This document shows, piece by piece, positions 33,667-43,279 of a stretch of 64,000 nucleotides of DNA (positions are counted from its first letter, which is position 1; each line of letters starts with the position of its first letter). Where the stretch lies: contig CACJQX010000001.1 of NCBI GenBank assembly GCA_902595595.1, positions 177,102 through 241,101 on the forward strand. Reading direction: 5' to 3'. The DNA is from an uncultured Pelagibacteraceae bacterium. GTDB lineage: Bacteria; Pseudomonadota; Alphaproteobacteria; Pelagibacterales; Pelagibacteraceae. The position numbers were made by a program, and so were the translations under genes. The notes under the pieces are model-generated. The model saw only the letters and a program-made list of their open reading frames with translations. It ran no database searches and was not told the origin of the DNA.

Positions 33667-34905
33667 ATGGAAAATTATATTTTACCAAAAAAACAGGCTA
33701 TTATTGTTTTTTTTGTATTTGCATTTGGTTATTTTTTATCATGTTTGTTACGTGCAATTACTGCAACACTTTCACCAGTATTAACCTCAGAATTTAATTT
33801 ATTAGCAGCTGATTTAGGATTACTAGCTGGAGGTTATTTTTTAGGTTTTGCTTGTATGCAAATACCGCTAGGATATTTGTTAGATAAATATGGACCAAAA
33901 AAAATTGTCTCTTCTTTTTTATTAATCGCATTGGTTGGAACAGGGTCATTTGCTTTAGCTGAAAGCTTTTCTGGATTGTTAGTTTCACGAATTCTAATTG
34001 GTGTAGGTGTAAGTGCTTGTTTGATGGCTCCGTTAACGGGTTACAGAATATGGTATGCAGAAAATCAGCAACAAAGAGCAAACTCATGGATGTTAATGAT
34101 TGCATCATTAGGTTTTTTGTCATCCACATTGCCTGTACAACTTTTATTGCCTAGTTTCGGATGGAGATGGATATTTGGAGGTATCGCTATCTTAATTTTA
34201 ATTAGTATTTTTTTAATGTTAGTTTTCATTCCAAAATGGAATTTAACTAAAAATAAAGAGTTAGAAGAGCCAAGTAATACTGGAACTTTATCAGAAGTTT
34301 GGAAAAATAGATTTTTTATAAGTGTAATTCCAATGGGTTTATTTAATTATGGGGGCTTAATGGCTATACAAACTTTATGGGCAGGCCCATGGATGACAAG
34401 AGTTGCTGGTTATACACCACTTCAGAGCGCTACAGGATTATTTTGGATCAATGTAACTATGTTGGCATCCTTTTTTTTGTGGGGTTATTTTTTACCAAAA
34501 ATTTCAGGTATAGGTTTTACTGCAAAAAGAATACTTAAATTAGGTTTGCCAATTAGTTTTTCTGTAATGTTTGTGATTATATTGCTAGGCCCGAAAGCGG
34601 GTGCATTCTACATAACTTTATTTATTTTAAGTTCAATTTTTTTATCAGTTACACAGCCAGCTGTGGGCCTATCTTTTTCAGGTTATTCTGCTGGTAAAGC
34701 ACTAACTTCATTTAATTTATTAATATTCGCAGGAACATTCATAATGCAATGGCTAATGGGCTTAGTGATAGATATTGTTAAAGGCATGGGTCACACAGAA
34801 ATATTTGCTTTTAAATCAGCTTTTTCAGTTTTCTTAATCTTAAGTATTATTTCTTATATATTTTTTTTAATATTAAATAGAAAAAAATATGAAAACAAAA
34901 CGTAG
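33667..34905 (+). CDS. MFS transporter
   Basis: A 412-residue major facilitator with twelve hydrophobic segments. The LGYLLDKYGPKKIVS loop between helices 2 and 3 is the MFS motif A, and the LRAITATLSPVL N-terminal segment and the GPWMTRVAGYTPLQSATG loop resemble the nitrate/cyanate or oxalate-like branch of MFS, but I cannot assign a substrate. It begins four bases after the DctM fusion stop codon, so may share its transcript. Its end overlaps the next gene by 17 bases. Confidence 0.88.
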   Translation: MENYILPKKQAIIVFFVFAFGYFLSCLLRAITATLSPVLTSEFNLLAADLGLLAGGYFLGFACMQIPLGYLLDKYGPKKIVSSFLLIALVGTGSFALAESFSGLLVSRILIGVGVSACLMAPLTGYRIWYAENQQQRANSWMLMIASLGFLSSTLPVQLLLPSFGWRWIFGGIAILILISIFLMLVFIPKWNLTKNKELEEPSNTGTLSEVWKNRFFISVIPMGLFNYGGLMAIQTLWAGPWMTRVAGYTPLQSATGLFWINVTMLASFFLWGYFLPKISGIGFTAKRILKLGLPISFSVMFVIILLGPKAGAFYITLFILSSIFLSVTQPAVGLSFSGYSAGKALTSFNLLIFAGTFIMQWLMGLVIDIVKGMGHTEIFAFKSAFSVFLILSIISYIFFLILNRKKYENKT

Positions 34906-35707
34906 GAATTTTTTTTTGGAATTATTTATTGGTATTGTTGCAATTTACTTAATTATATTAATTTTCTTATTCTTTTTTCAAAGAAATTTAATGTATCATC
35001 CTGATGAGAATAATTATTCTGGAGATAATTTAGAAGTTAACGTTGAAAAAGTTACAATCAAAACAACTGATAATATTGATCTTTTAGGCTGGTTTCATAA
35101 TAAAAATTTAAAAAGTTATAAAACAATAGTTTATTTTCACGGAAATGCAGGGACACTTGAAAACAGAATCCATAAGTTAAATCATTTTAAAGACATGGAT
35201 GTTAATTTTTTAATTATTGCATGGAGAGGGTTTAGCGGTAATAAAGGAAAACCAAGTGAGGAGGGTCTTTATACAGATGGTACTAGTGCAATAAACTGGC
35301 TTAAAGAAAAAGGTCTAAATGAAAAAGATATAATTATTTATGGAGAGTCATTAGGAACTGGCATTGCCACTGAAATTACTCAGAATAAAAATTTTGCAGG
35401 ATTAATATTAGAAACGCCCTTCACATCAATGATAGAGGCTGCGAAAAACTTTTATCCATATATTCCAGTAGGTTTAATTTTAAAAGATAAGTATGAAAAT
35501 AATGAAAAAATTAAAAATATTAATATTCCAGTATTAGTAATGCATGGTGAGGCTGACCAAATAGTTCCATTTTGGATGGGTAAAAAAATTTTTAATTTAG
35601 CAAGTGAACCCAAATATTCATATTTTACAAAATATGACGATCATATGATGGAATATGATGATAAACTTGTATTAGCTCTTAAATCGTTTGTTGATAGTTT
35701 AAATTAA
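34889..35707 (+). CDS. Membrane-anchored alpha/beta hydrolase (BEM46/ABHD13-like)
   Basis: A 272-residue alpha/beta hydrolase preceded by an N-terminal membrane helix (about residues 10-32). The oxyanion region is YFHGNAGTLENR, the nucleophile elbow YGESLGTG (Ser near residue 154) and a late HGEADQIVP Asp and DDHMMEYDD His complete the triad. This pattern matches the BEM46/ABHD13-like family, peptidase S9-related esterases of uncertain substrate. The start ATG lies inside the MFS gene. Confidence 0.85.
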   Translation: MKTKRRNFFLELFIGIVAIYLIILIFLFFFQRNLMYHPDENNYSGDNLEVNVEKVTIKTTDNIDLLGWFHNKNLKSYKTIVYFHGNAGTLENRIHKLNHFKDMDVNFLIIAWRGFSGNKGKPSEEGLYTDGTSAINWLKEKGLNEKDIIIYGESLGTGIATEITQNKNFAGLILETPFTSMIEAAKNFYPYIPVGLILKDKYENNEKIKNINIPVLVMHGEADQIVPFWMGKKIFNLASEPKYSYFTKYDDHMMEYDDKLVLALKSFVDSLN

Positions 35708-35755
35708 GCCACAATCTAAACAAACATAACTCAAATTTTTTTTTTAAGTTACATT

Positions 35756-36319
35756 ATGAAAAATCTTTTCATATTTTTTATTATCTTGTTTTCTTTAAGT
35801 AATTTATCAAATGCCAAAGAAAATTTAGCATCTGTAGATAGTCTTTTTCATATTGATCAAATGAATTCGCACGATGAAAATTTTGCATTATATTTTAAAA
35901 CCCGTGAAAAAGCTGTCTTAGCTCGAGGAGAAAATTCAAATTATATTAATGATTTTCCAAAAGATCTTTATATTTATAACTATAAAACAAAAGAGTCTTT
36001 GCCATTAATCTCTTATGAATGGTTTCCCAAAACTGCAAAATATTTTTTGCAAGAGTATGATTTCCCAGTTTTCCCAGATGATTTTGCATATTATCTTTTA
36101 AAAGATAACAAAACTCTGGTGATGATTAGTGCTGTAAAAAGTTTAAAAGCTAATTTTAAATTTGATATTATTGAAAAAAAGTTAGAGCTTTATCCTGTAA
36201 ATGGAAAATTTGATTTTATTATTTCTTCTATAGCTAAAAATTGTGGACATTATGAATTTAGAGAAAATTATAAGTGTAGTTTTTATAAACCTTTAATTTC
36301 TAGTACCTTAATTAATTAA
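35756..36319 (+). CDS. Exported protein of unknown function
   Basis: A 187-residue protein with a Sec signal peptide (residues 1 to about 20, SNA-KEN cleavage) and no membrane segment after it. The mature part contains repeated aromatic and lysine residues and two cysteines near the C-terminus (NCGHYEF and YKCSFY) that could form a disulfide in the periplasm. I do not recognise a family. It ends overlapping the ftsY stop by eight bases in convergent orientation. It follows the hydrolase gene by 48 bases and could be in the same transcript. Confidence 0.7.
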   Translation: MKNLFIFFIILFSLSNLSNAKENLASVDSLFHIDQMNSHDENFALYFKTREKAVLARGENSNYINDFPKDLYIYNYKTKESLPLISYEWFPKTAKYFLQEYDFPVFPDDFAYYLLKDNKTLVMISAVKSLKANFKFDIIEKKLELYPVNGKFDFIISSIAKNCGHYEFRENYKCSFYKPLISSTLIN

Positions 36320-37229
36320 TTTGAGTAAATGCTTCTGCGAATTTTTCGGCCTCAAAAATTTGCAAATCATCTTCTTTTTCACCTAATCCAAGGGCAATAA
36401 TTGGTAGTTTATATTTTTTAGCAACTGCTAAAAGGATACCTCCTTTTGCTGTACCATCTAACTTTGTCATAATAAGACCAGTTATTGGAATAATTTTATT
36501 AAATTCTTCAACTTGATTAATTACATTTTGACCTGAAGTTGCGTCCAAAACTAAAATAACATCATGTGGAGCATCAGGATCAATTTTTTTAGTAACGTTT
36601 GCAATTTTTTTATATTCTTCCATCAAATTTTTTTTATTTTGTAATCTCCCAGCTGTATCGATTAAAACTTGATTGAAATCATTATTTAATGCCTCTTCAA
36701 TAGCCTTGTAGGCAACTGATGCAGGATCAGAGCCTTGAGATGATTTTGTAATTTGAACATCAACTTTGTTTGCCCAATTTTCTAACTGTTCTATGGCTGC
36801 CGCTCTAAAAGTATCTGATGCAGCTAGCATTACTTTATTTCCATTACCTTTTAATATTTTACTTATTTTTCCAATAGTAGTTGTTTTTCCAACACCATTG
36901 ACACCTGAAATTAATGTCGCATTTAATTTTTCTTTTTTTTTGAAGAATTCAATATTTTCTAAAGGTTTCATTATTGAAATAATATAATTTTTTAAAATAT
37001 TATTTATTTCTTCGGTTAAATCTTTATTGGGATCAATTTTTGTTTGAGAAATTATTTCTCTTATTTCTGAAGCCGAAACAATACCAACATCGGATTGAAT
37101 TAAGTAATCTTCAATTTTGTCTAATGTTTTGTCATCAATCTCTTTTTTTACAACTATATCTCTTAAACCCGTTGTAAAAGCTGAGGCACTTTTTTTAAAA
37201 CCTGATTTAAATTTCTCAAAAATTCCCAT
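36312..37229 (-). CDS. ftsY: Signal recognition particle receptor FtsY
   Basis: A 305-residue SRP GTPase of the short FtsY kind, consisting of the NG domain with only a small N-terminal amphipathic region. GTPase motifs are GVNGVGKTTTIGK, DTFRAAAIEQL, DTAGRLQNK and TKLDGTAKGG. It docks Ffh-bound ribosomes at the membrane. It overlaps dapF by one base (TAATG) on the minus strand. The usual alphaproteobacterial gene between dapF and ftsY, the tRNA methylthiotransferase mtaB, is absent at this position. Confidence 0.97.
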   Translation of the reverse strand: MGIFEKFKSGFKKSASAFTTGLRDIVVKKEIDDKTLDKIEDYLIQSDVGIVSASEIREIISQTKIDPNKDLTEEINNILKNYIISIMKPLENIEFFKKKEKLNATLISGVNGVGKTTTIGKISKILKGNGNKVMLAASDTFRAAAIEQLENWANKVDVQITKSSQGSDPASVAYKAIEEALNNDFNQVLIDTAGRLQNKKNLMEEYKKIANVTKKIDPDAPHDVILVLDATSGQNVINQVEEFNKIIPITGLIMTKLDGTAKGGILLAVAKKYKLPIIALGLGEKEDDLQIFEAEKFAEAFTQIN

Positions 37230-38053
37230 TAAATTTTAAAATTTATCTCCTCAATATCTGAAACTGGTCCTTTCATATGAATACTATTGTTTTCATCAAT
37301 TGAAATTGTCAATCTACCTGTAGAAAATTCAATATCAACTTTATCATTTACCAGTCCGTTTTGTTTTGCGGCAAAAGCTGTTGCGCAAGCTGCAGTTCCA
37401 CAAGCTTTGGTAAGTCCAGCTCCTCTTTCCCAAACTCTAACTTTTATCAATTCTTTGTTAACAACAGTTGCTAAAGTAACATTACATTTTTCTGGAAATA
37501 GAGAGTGGGTTTCGATTTTTGGTCCAATTTTTTCAATTTCAAAATTTTCGTTATTATTAACAAAAAAAACTACATGTGGGTTTCCAACATTTACAGCAAT
37601 TCCACCAGAAAATTCGTTATTATTTTTGTCATTAATTTTAATTCCTAAATTATTCGTATTTAATTCTTTAGACAATGGAATCTCATCCCATTTTGTTTTT
37701 GCAACACCTATTTCTGTAGAAACAATTTTATCTCCAACAATATTTGATTTTAATTTGCCAGATAAAGTTGTTAGAACAATTTCTTTTTTGTTATTTTCTT
37801 TACCTAATAAATCAGCAATACATCGCGTACCATTTCCACACGCACCAGACATTCCTCCATCTGAATTATAAAAATCTAGTGAAGCATCTGAAATATCATT
37901 TTTTTTAATCAATATGAGTTGATCACAACCAATAAATTTTCTGTCACAAATCTTTATTATTTGCTCTTTCGTCAAATTTGTAATTGTTTGCCTATTATCT
38001 ATAATGACAAAATCATTACCTAAACCGTCCATTTTAAAAGCTTTAATATCCAT
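37229..38053 (-). CDS. dapF: Diaminopimelate epimerase DapF
   Basis: A 274-residue epimerase with both catalytic cysteines: Cys72 in GACGNGTRC and a second in KACGTAACA near residue 217. The N-terminal KMDGLGNDFVIID and the GNPHVVFFV segments are typical. It converts LL-DAP to meso-DAP for peptidoglycan and lysine synthesis in the cytosol. It is the first gene of the dapF-ftsY minus-strand unit and is divergent from the ffh leader. Length is normal. Confidence 0.97.
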   Translation of the reverse strand: MDIKAFKMDGLGNDFVIIDNRQTITNLTKEQIIKICDRKFIGCDQLILIKKNDISDASLDFYNSDGGMSGACGNGTRCIADLLGKENNKKEIVLTTLSGKLKSNIVGDKIVSTEIGVAKTKWDEIPLSKELNTNNLGIKINDKNNNEFSGGIAVNVGNPHVVFFVNNNENFEIEKIGPKIETHSLFPEKCNVTLATVVNKELIKVRVWERGAGLTKACGTAACATAFAAKQNGLVNDKVDIEFSTGRLTISIDENNSIHMKGPVSDIEEINFKI

Positions 38054-38092
38054 ATATAGATATTTAACTTATTTATTGACTTTTTGAACCTC

Positions 38093-38213
38093 TATTATAG
38101 GTTGTTGCCGTTTCCGCAAAAACATTAACTTTGCGGTGTCTTTGGAAACAAAGAGATCGACACTAGTCAGCGAGGGTTCGCCCACTAGTGCGTTACTGCT
38201 ATGCGTAATAAAT
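38093..38213 (+). ncRNA. Structured ffh leader RNA (ffh motif type)
   Basis: The leader of ffh folds into four separate hairpins seen directly in the sequence: CCGCAAA/TTTGCGG (38114-38120 with 38130-38136), TCTTTG/CAAAGA with a GAAA tetraloop (38139-38154), CACTAGT/ACTAGTG (38161-38190) enclosing GGG-TTCG-CCC, and a weaker TTAC/GTAA pair just before the ATG. The GC content is far above that of the surrounding DNA. A cis-regulatory RNA preceding the Ffh gene has been described from Ca. Pelagibacter ubique by comparative genomics (Meyer and colleagues), and this looks like that element; the match is by position and character, not by alignment. A TATTAT at 38093-38098 may be the -10 box. Confidence 0.8.
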
Positions 38214-39572
38214 ATGTTTGAAAATTTAACAAATAAATTTGAAGAAATTTTTTCTTCTCTGAAAAAGGCACCTTCACTTGATGAAGCTCAAGTAGATGAA
38301 GGTTTAAGAGGTATTAGGCAAGCCTTACTTGAAGCAGATGTCTCTTTGGATGTTGCAAAAGATTTTATTGAAAAAGTTAAGCCAAAAGCATTAGGCCAAG
38401 AGATAATAAGGTCTACCTCTCCTGGGGATATGGTTGTTAAAATTGTTTATGATGAGCTTGTAGACTTATTAGGTGCAACAAATAATGAGATAAACTTAAA
38501 CGCAGTACCGCCTGTGCCAATGATGTTAGTTGGGTTACAAGGTTCTGGAAAAACAACAACAACAGCAAAATTAGCAAAATTTTTAGAAAACAATAAAAAG
38601 AAAAAAGTGATGATGGTCAGTCTAGATATTTATAGACCAGCTGCTCAAGAACAACTTAGATCTTTAGGAGAACAAAATAATATTTTAACTTTACCTATTA
38701 TAGAAGGTCAGCAACCTGCTGATATTTGTAGAAGAGCAATAAGTGCCGCTAATTTAAATGGAGCTGAAATAATTTTATTTGATACTGCTGGTAGAACTCA
38801 AATTGATTTACAAATGATGAGTGAGATTAAGCAAATTGAAGCTGTCATTAATCCAACAGAAACTTTCTTAGTTGCAGATTCTTTAACAGGTCAAGTTGCA
38901 GCCTCAGTGGCAAAAGAATTTAAAAACACAGTTAATTTATCTGGAATTATTTTAACTAGAGCTGATGGTGATGCAAGAGGTGGAGCCGCAGTGAGTATGA
39001 AATATGTTTCAAACGTTCCAATTAAATTTTTAGGTGTAGGAGAAAAAATAGATAATCTTGAAGTATTCCATCCAGATAGAATTGCAAACAGAATACTTGG
39101 TATGGGGGATATCGTATCCCTTGTAGAAAAGGCGGCTCAAGATTTAGGAGAAGAAAATCTTAAAAAGGCAGAGGAAAATTTAAAAAAAGGTCAATTCTCT
39201 ATGGAAGATTATTTATCTCAATTAAGACAAATGAAAAAAATGGGTGGCATTGAGGGAATTATGTCTTTTATGCCAGGAGTTTCTAAAATTAAATCTCAAA
39301 TGGATTCAGCGGGAATTGATGAAAGTATAATTACTAAAAATGAAGCTGTTATTTTATCAATGACAAAAAAAGAAAGAGAGAACCCAAAAATAATAGATGG
39401 TTCTAGAAAAAAAAGAATTGCTAATGGCTCTGGCACAGATCCGGCCACTATCAATAAATTGCTTAAGCAATTTAAAATGATGTCTGAAATGATGAAAAAG
39501 ATGTCAAAAGGTAATCTGAAAGGTATGTCTGATAAAGGTATACCGCCAGAGCTATTTAACCAATTAAAGTAA
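38214..39572 (+). CDS. ffh: Signal recognition particle protein Ffh
   Basis: A 452-residue SRP54 protein. The NG domain has GLQGSGKTTTTAK, DIYRPAAQEQL, DTAGRTQID and TRADGDARGG; the methionine-rich M domain follows with MPGVSKIKSQM, IDGSRKKRIANGSG and KMMSEMMKKMSKG. It binds signal sequences and 4.5S RNA. An open extension back to 38136 covers the structured leader and is not coding; ATG 38214 starts the conserved MFENLTNKFEEI. It is immediately followed by rpsP, as in many alphaproteobacteria. Confidence 0.97.
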   Translation: MFENLTNKFEEIFSSLKKAPSLDEAQVDEGLRGIRQALLEADVSLDVAKDFIEKVKPKALGQEIIRSTSPGDMVVKIVYDELVDLLGATNNEINLNAVPPVPMMLVGLQGSGKTTTTAKLAKFLENNKKKKVMMVSLDIYRPAAQEQLRSLGEQNNILTLPIIEGQQPADICRRAISAANLNGAEIILFDTAGRTQIDLQMMSEIKQIEAVINPTETFLVADSLTGQVAASVAKEFKNTVNLSGIILTRADGDARGGAAVSMKYVSNVPIKFLGVGEKIDNLEVFHPDRIANRILGMGDIVSLVEKAAQDLGEENLKKAEENLKKGQFSMEDYLSQLRQMKKMGGIEGIMSFMPGVSKIKSQMDSAGIDESIITKNEAVILSMTKKERENPKIIDGSRKKRIANGSGTDPATINKLLKQFKMMSEMMKKMSKGNLKGMSDKGIPPELFNQLK

Positions 39573-39584
39573 AAAGGAGAAGAA

Positions 39585-39998
39585 ATGTTAAAATTAAGAT
39601 TATCAAGAGGTGGAACAAAAAAACGTCCTGTTTATAAAGTTGTTGTTGCCGACAGCCGTTTTGCAAGAGATGGAAGATTTATAGAAAAGGTTGGTTTCTT
39701 TAATCCTCTATTACCAAAAGAGAAAAAAGAAAGAGTGGGTCTAGAAGCTGAGAGAATTAAATATTGGCTTGGTCAAGGAGCTCAACCAACAACTAGAGTA
39801 GCAAGAATTTTAGGTGAGAACGAACTAATGCCTATGCCTGCAAATGGAAATAATCCAAATAAAGCAGTGCCAAAAAAAGAGAGAAATAAAAAAGAAGAGG
39901 ATAATAAAGAAGCTCCTAAAGAAGAAGCTCCTAAAGCAGAAGCAGCTCCAGCAGCAGAAGCTCCTAAGGAAGAAGCTCCAGCAGAGGAAAAAAAATAA
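39585..39998 (+). CDS. rpsP: 30S ribosomal protein S16 with low-complexity tail
   Basis: A 137-residue protein. Residues 1 to about 80 are a standard S16 ([31 protein letters not shown], the [11 protein letters not shown] segment). The rest, from about residue 86, is a Lys, Glu, Ala and Pro-rich tail with repeated EAPK blocks. Standard S16 is about 80-100 residues, so the tail is an extension. rplS in the same operon has a similar tail. It has a clear AAAGGAGA ribosome binding site. rimM, which usually follows rpsP, is missing. Confidence 0.95.
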   Translation: MLKLRLSRGGTKKRPVYKVVVADSRFARDGRFIEKVGFFNPLLPKEKKERVGLEAERIKYWLGQGAQPTTRVARILGENELMPMPANGNNPNKAVPKKERNKKEEDNKEAPKEEAPKAEAAPAAEAPKEEAPAEEKK

Positions 39999-40012
39999 TT
40001 TAAAGATTATTT

Positions 40013-40699
40013 ATGTGGCAAGCTCAAGTGTTTACACTTTATCCAGAGATTTTCCCTGGTCCTTTGTCTAAAGGACTTTATGGAAAAGCTTTATCAAATA
40101 ATTTGTGGAAACTTAAAGTTGTAAACATAAGAGATGCAGCTGACGACAAACATAAAACAGTTGATGATACACCTTATGGGGGTGGTTCAGGGATGTTGTT
40201 AAAAGCAGATGTTCTCGCAAAGTCTTTAGATAAAAACAAAAATGAGAGTGAGAGAATTTTATACTTATCACCAAAAGGAAAAAAATTTGATCAAAATTTA
40301 GCAAAAGAGCTAGCTAATGAAAAATCTCTGTCTTTAATTTGTGGTCATTTTGAGGGTGTGGATGAAAGAATACTTTCAACAAGAAATATTGAGGAAATTA
40401 GTATTGGAGATTATGTTTTGTCAGGCGGAGAGTCAGCGGCATATGTAGTTATAGATAGTATTTTAAGATTGCTGCCAGGTGTATTAGGAAATGAAAACTC
40501 TAAATTAGATGAAACCTTTGAAAATGGTCTTCTAGAGTACCCTCAGTATACAAAACCTCAAATTTGGGAGGAAAAAGCTGTGCCAGACGTACTATTATCA
40601 GGTGATCATAATAAAATTAAACACTGGCGTTTATCTCAATCTGAGGCTATAACACGCGTCCGAAGACCAGATTTATGGGAAAAATATAAGAAGAATTAA
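40013..40699 (+). CDS. trmD: tRNA (guanine-N1)-methyltransferase TrmD
   Basis: A 228-residue SPOUT-class methyltransferase that makes m1G37 in tRNAs. Recognisable motifs are the N-terminal [31 protein letters not shown], the [12 protein letters not shown] segment and [18 protein letters not shown], which together form the knotted SAM site. It lies 14 bases after rpsP and directly before rplS. The usual order rpsP-rimM-trmD-rplS is here reduced by loss of rimM from this spot. Confidence 0.97.
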   Translation: MWQAQVFTLYPEIFPGPLSKGLYGKALSNNLWKLKVVNIRDAADDKHKTVDDTPYGGGSGMLLKADVLAKSLDKNKNESERILYLSPKGKKFDQNLAKELANEKSLSLICGHFEGVDERILSTRNIEEISIGDYVLSGGESAAYVVIDSILRLLPGVLGNENSKLDETFENGLLEYPQYTKPQIWEEKAVPDVLLSGDHNKIKHWRLSQSEAITRVRRPDLWEKYKKN

Positions 40700-40715
40700 C
40701 TTGATAAATATTAAC

Positions 40716-41258
40716 ATGAAAACAATTGAAGAAATAAACCAGCATAACGTTAACAAAATTCTTTCAGAGAAAAAAATTCCAGAATTTTATCCTGGAGATG
40801 TTGTTAAGGTTGGTGTGAGAATTACCGAGGGTAAAAAAGAAAGAATTCAATATTTTGAGGGAGTATGTATTGCTAAAAAAAGCAGAGACCTAAACTCATC
40901 TTTTACAGTTAGAAAAATTTCCTTTGGAGAGGGTGTTGAGAGAACTTTCCCATTATTTGGAACTTTAATTGATTCAATTAAGGTTATTAGATCAGGTAAA
41001 GTAAGAAGAGCAAAACTTTACTATCTAAGAGATAGAACTGGTAAATCAGCAAGGATTGCTGAAAAAATTAGAAAAAAAATTGGTATTGATATCGAGGCAA
41101 AACCAGAAACAGTTACAGAGGAAAATGTAGCTCCTGCAGTAGAAGCACCAAAAGAAGAAGCTTCTAAAGCAGAAGCAGCACCTAAAGAAGAGGCGGCTCC
41201 ATCAGCAGAGGCTCCTAAAGAAGAACAAAAATCAGAAAGCTCTAAAGAAAAAAAATAA
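40716..41258 (+). CDS. rplS: 50S ribosomal protein L19 with low-complexity tail
   Basis: A 180-residue protein from ATG 40716; a TTG at 40701 would add five residues. Residues 1 to about 115 are L19 ([37 protein letters not shown], the [18 protein letters not shown] segment). The remaining 60 residues are an Ala, Glu, Lys and Pro-rich tail with repeats such as APKEEA, closely resembling the tail of S16 two genes upstream. Normal L19 is about 115-130 residues. No clear Shine-Dalgarno decides between the two starts. Confidence 0.93.
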   Translation: MKTIEEINQHNVNKILSEKKIPEFYPGDVVKVGVRITEGKKERIQYFEGVCIAKKSRDLNSSFTVRKISFGEGVERTFPLFGTLIDSIKVIRSGKVRRAKLYYLRDRTGKSARIAEKIRKKIGIDIEAKPETVTEENVAPAVEAPKEEASKAEAAPKEEAAPSAEAPKEEQKSESSKEKK

Positions 41259-41269
41259 TTTTTTTTTCA

Positions 41270-42673
41270 ATGTCTACAACATTATACGATAAAATTTGGA
41301 ATGATCATCTAGTTGATCAACAAGATGACGGCACATCTTTACTTTTTGTAGATAGACATTTAATTCATGAGGTGACAAGCCCCCAAGCTTTTGAAGGATT
41401 AAGAAATTCAAACAGAAAAGTTAGACACCCAAATTTAACTTTAGCAGTTGCAGATCATAATGTTCCAACGACTGACAGATCAAAAGGTATTTCAGATGAA
41501 GAGTCAAAAATTCAAGTAGATACTTTAGAGGCAAATTGTAAAGAATTCGGTATTCAGTTATTTGGTATGGATGATAAGAGGCAAGGTATCGTTCATATTA
41601 TAGGACCTGAGCAAGGTTTTACTCAACCAGGTACAGTTATTGTTTGTGGAGACAGTCATACCGCAACGCATGGAGCATTTGGTGCTTTAGCATTTGGAAT
41701 AGGAACTTCAGAAGTTGAACATGTTTTAGCAACCCAAACACTAGTTCAAAAGAAAGCTAAAAATTTTAGAATTAATGTTAATGGTGAACTTCCTTTAGGA
41801 GTTACTTCTAAAGATGTAATACTTCAAATAATTGGAAAAATAGGTACAGCGGGTGGAACAGGATCTGTTGTGGAATATGCTGGAGATTTAATAAGATCTT
41901 TAAGTGTTGAGCAAAGAATGACTATTTGCAATATGACAATTGAAGGTGGTGCAAGAGCAGGATTAATTGCACCAGATGAAAAAATTTTTGAGTATTTAAA
42001 AGGAAAACCAATGTCTCCAAAAGATGAAAATTGGGATAAAGCTTTGAACTATTGGGAAGCTTTAAAAACAGACTCTGATGCTAGTTTTGATAAAGAAATT
42101 AGCCTTAATGCAAATGAAATTTTACCTATGATTACATGGGGTACGTCACCACAAGATGTAATAACTATTGATGGAAAAGTTCCAAATCCAAATAATGAGA
42201 CTGATGAAGATAAAAAAAATTCAATTGAAAGAGCTTTAAAGTATATGGGTTTAAAACCTGACATGGCAGCCAGAGATATAAAAATAGATAAAGTATTTAT
42301 TGGTAGTTGTACTAATGGCAGAATAGAAGATTTGAGAGAAGCAGCAAAGATCTTAAAAGATAAAAAAGTATCATCGCATGTTAATGCTATAGTAGTTCCG
42401 GGCTCAGGCTTAGTTAAAGAACAAGCAGAACAAGAAGGACTAGATAAAATTTTTGTTAGCTCAGGGTTTGAATGGAGAGAACCAGGTTGCTCTATGTGTT
42501 TAGCGATGAATGCTGATAAATTAAAACCAGAAGAAAGATGCGCCTCTACATCAAATAGAAATTTTGAGGGAAGACAAGGTAGAGGTGGTAGAACCCATCT
42601 AGTTAGTCCAGGAATGGCTGCAGCAGCTGCAATTTCGGGTAATTTAGATGATGTCAGAAAGTATCAAAATTAA
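41270..42673 (+). CDS. leuC: 3-isopropylmalate dehydratase large subunit LeuC
   Basis: A 467-residue aconitase-family protein with the 4Fe-4S cluster cysteines in [13 protein letters not shown] and the GCSMCLAMN motif, and the substrate loop with [15 protein letters not shown]. With LeuD it isomerises 2-isopropylmalate to 3-isopropylmalate in leucine synthesis. The three leu genes are contiguous: leuD starts one base after the leuC stop codon. Length is normal (about 465-470). Confidence 0.97.
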   Translation: MSTTLYDKIWNDHLVDQQDDGTSLLFVDRHLIHEVTSPQAFEGLRNSNRKVRHPNLTLAVADHNVPTTDRSKGISDEESKIQVDTLEANCKEFGIQLFGMDDKRQGIVHIIGPEQGFTQPGTVIVCGDSHTATHGAFGALAFGIGTSEVEHVLATQTLVQKKAKNFRINVNGELPLGVTSKDVILQIIGKIGTAGGTGSVVEYAGDLIRSLSVEQRMTICNMTIEGGARAGLIAPDEKIFEYLKGKPMSPKDENWDKALNYWEALKTDSDASFDKEISLNANEILPMITWGTSPQDVITIDGKVPNPNNETDEDKKNSIERALKYMGLKPDMAARDIKIDKVFIGSCTNGRIEDLREAAKILKDKKVSSHVNAIVVPGSGLVKEQAEQEGLDKIFVSSGFEWREPGCSMCLAMNADKLKPEERCASTSNRNFEGRQGRGGRTHLVSPGMAAAAAISGNLDDVRKYQN

Positions 42674-43279
42674 ATGCAAAAATTTAATAAATTAAAAAGT
42701 ATCCCAGCTTATTTGCCAATTGTAAATATTGATACAGATATGATAATTCCAAAACAGTTTTTAAAAACTATCAAAAGAACAGGTCTTGGAAAAAATTTGT
42801 TTTTTGAAATGAGATATGATGATCAAGGCAAAGAAATAAATGATTTTGTGTTAAACAAAGATCCATTTAATCAATCTAAAATTTTAATTGCTGGAAAAAA
42901 CTTTGGATGTGGTTCATCAAGAGAACATGCTCCTTGGGCTTTATTAGATTTTGGAATTACTTGTGTAATAAGTTCAAGTTATGCAGATATTTTTTTTAGT
43001 AATTGTTTTAAAAATGGAATTTTGCCTATAATCCTTGAAGAAGAAAAAATAAAAGAGCTATCTGAATACGCAAATAGACAAGAAGAAATTTCTATTGATT
43101 TGCAAGAGGAAAAAATAGTTTATGGAAATAATGAGCTAAAATTTGAAGTTGATCCATTTAAGAAAAAATGTTTGTTAGAAGGGCTTGATGATATCGCTTT
43201 ATCACTAAAAAAATCAGAAAAAATAGAAAAGTTTGAAACAAATTTAAAAAACGAAAAGCCTTGGGTATTTAATGATTAA
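42674..43279 (+). CDS. leuD: 3-isopropylmalate dehydratase small subunit LeuD
   Basis: A 201-residue swivelling-domain subunit. Typical pieces are [20 protein letters not shown], the [18 protein letters not shown] loop and the [14 protein letters not shown] segment. It completes the LeuCD isomerase. Its end overlaps leuB by eight bases. Length is normal. Confidence 0.97.
   Translation: MQKFNKLKSIPAYLPIVNIDTDMIIPKQFLKTIKRTGLGKNLFFEMRYDDQGKEINDFVLNKDPFNQSKILIAGKNFGCGSSREHAPWALLDFGITCVISSSYADIFFSNCFKNGILPIILEEEKIKELSEYANRQEEISIDLQEEKIVYGNNELKFEVDPFKKKCLLEGLDDIALSLKKSEKIEKFETNLKNEKPWVFND

Noticed and set aside
37287-37871. 194-residue plus-strand frame
   Set aside because: Antisense shadow of dapF, whose catalytic motifs are intact on the minus strand.
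38136-38213. In-frame N-terminal extension of Ffh
   Set aside because: It translates the tetraloop hairpins of the leader and has no similarity to Ffh; the conserved N-terminus starts at 38214.
39844-40071. 75-residue frame in the S16 tail
   Set aside because: Out-of-frame reading of the repeat-rich rpsP tail that runs into trmD.
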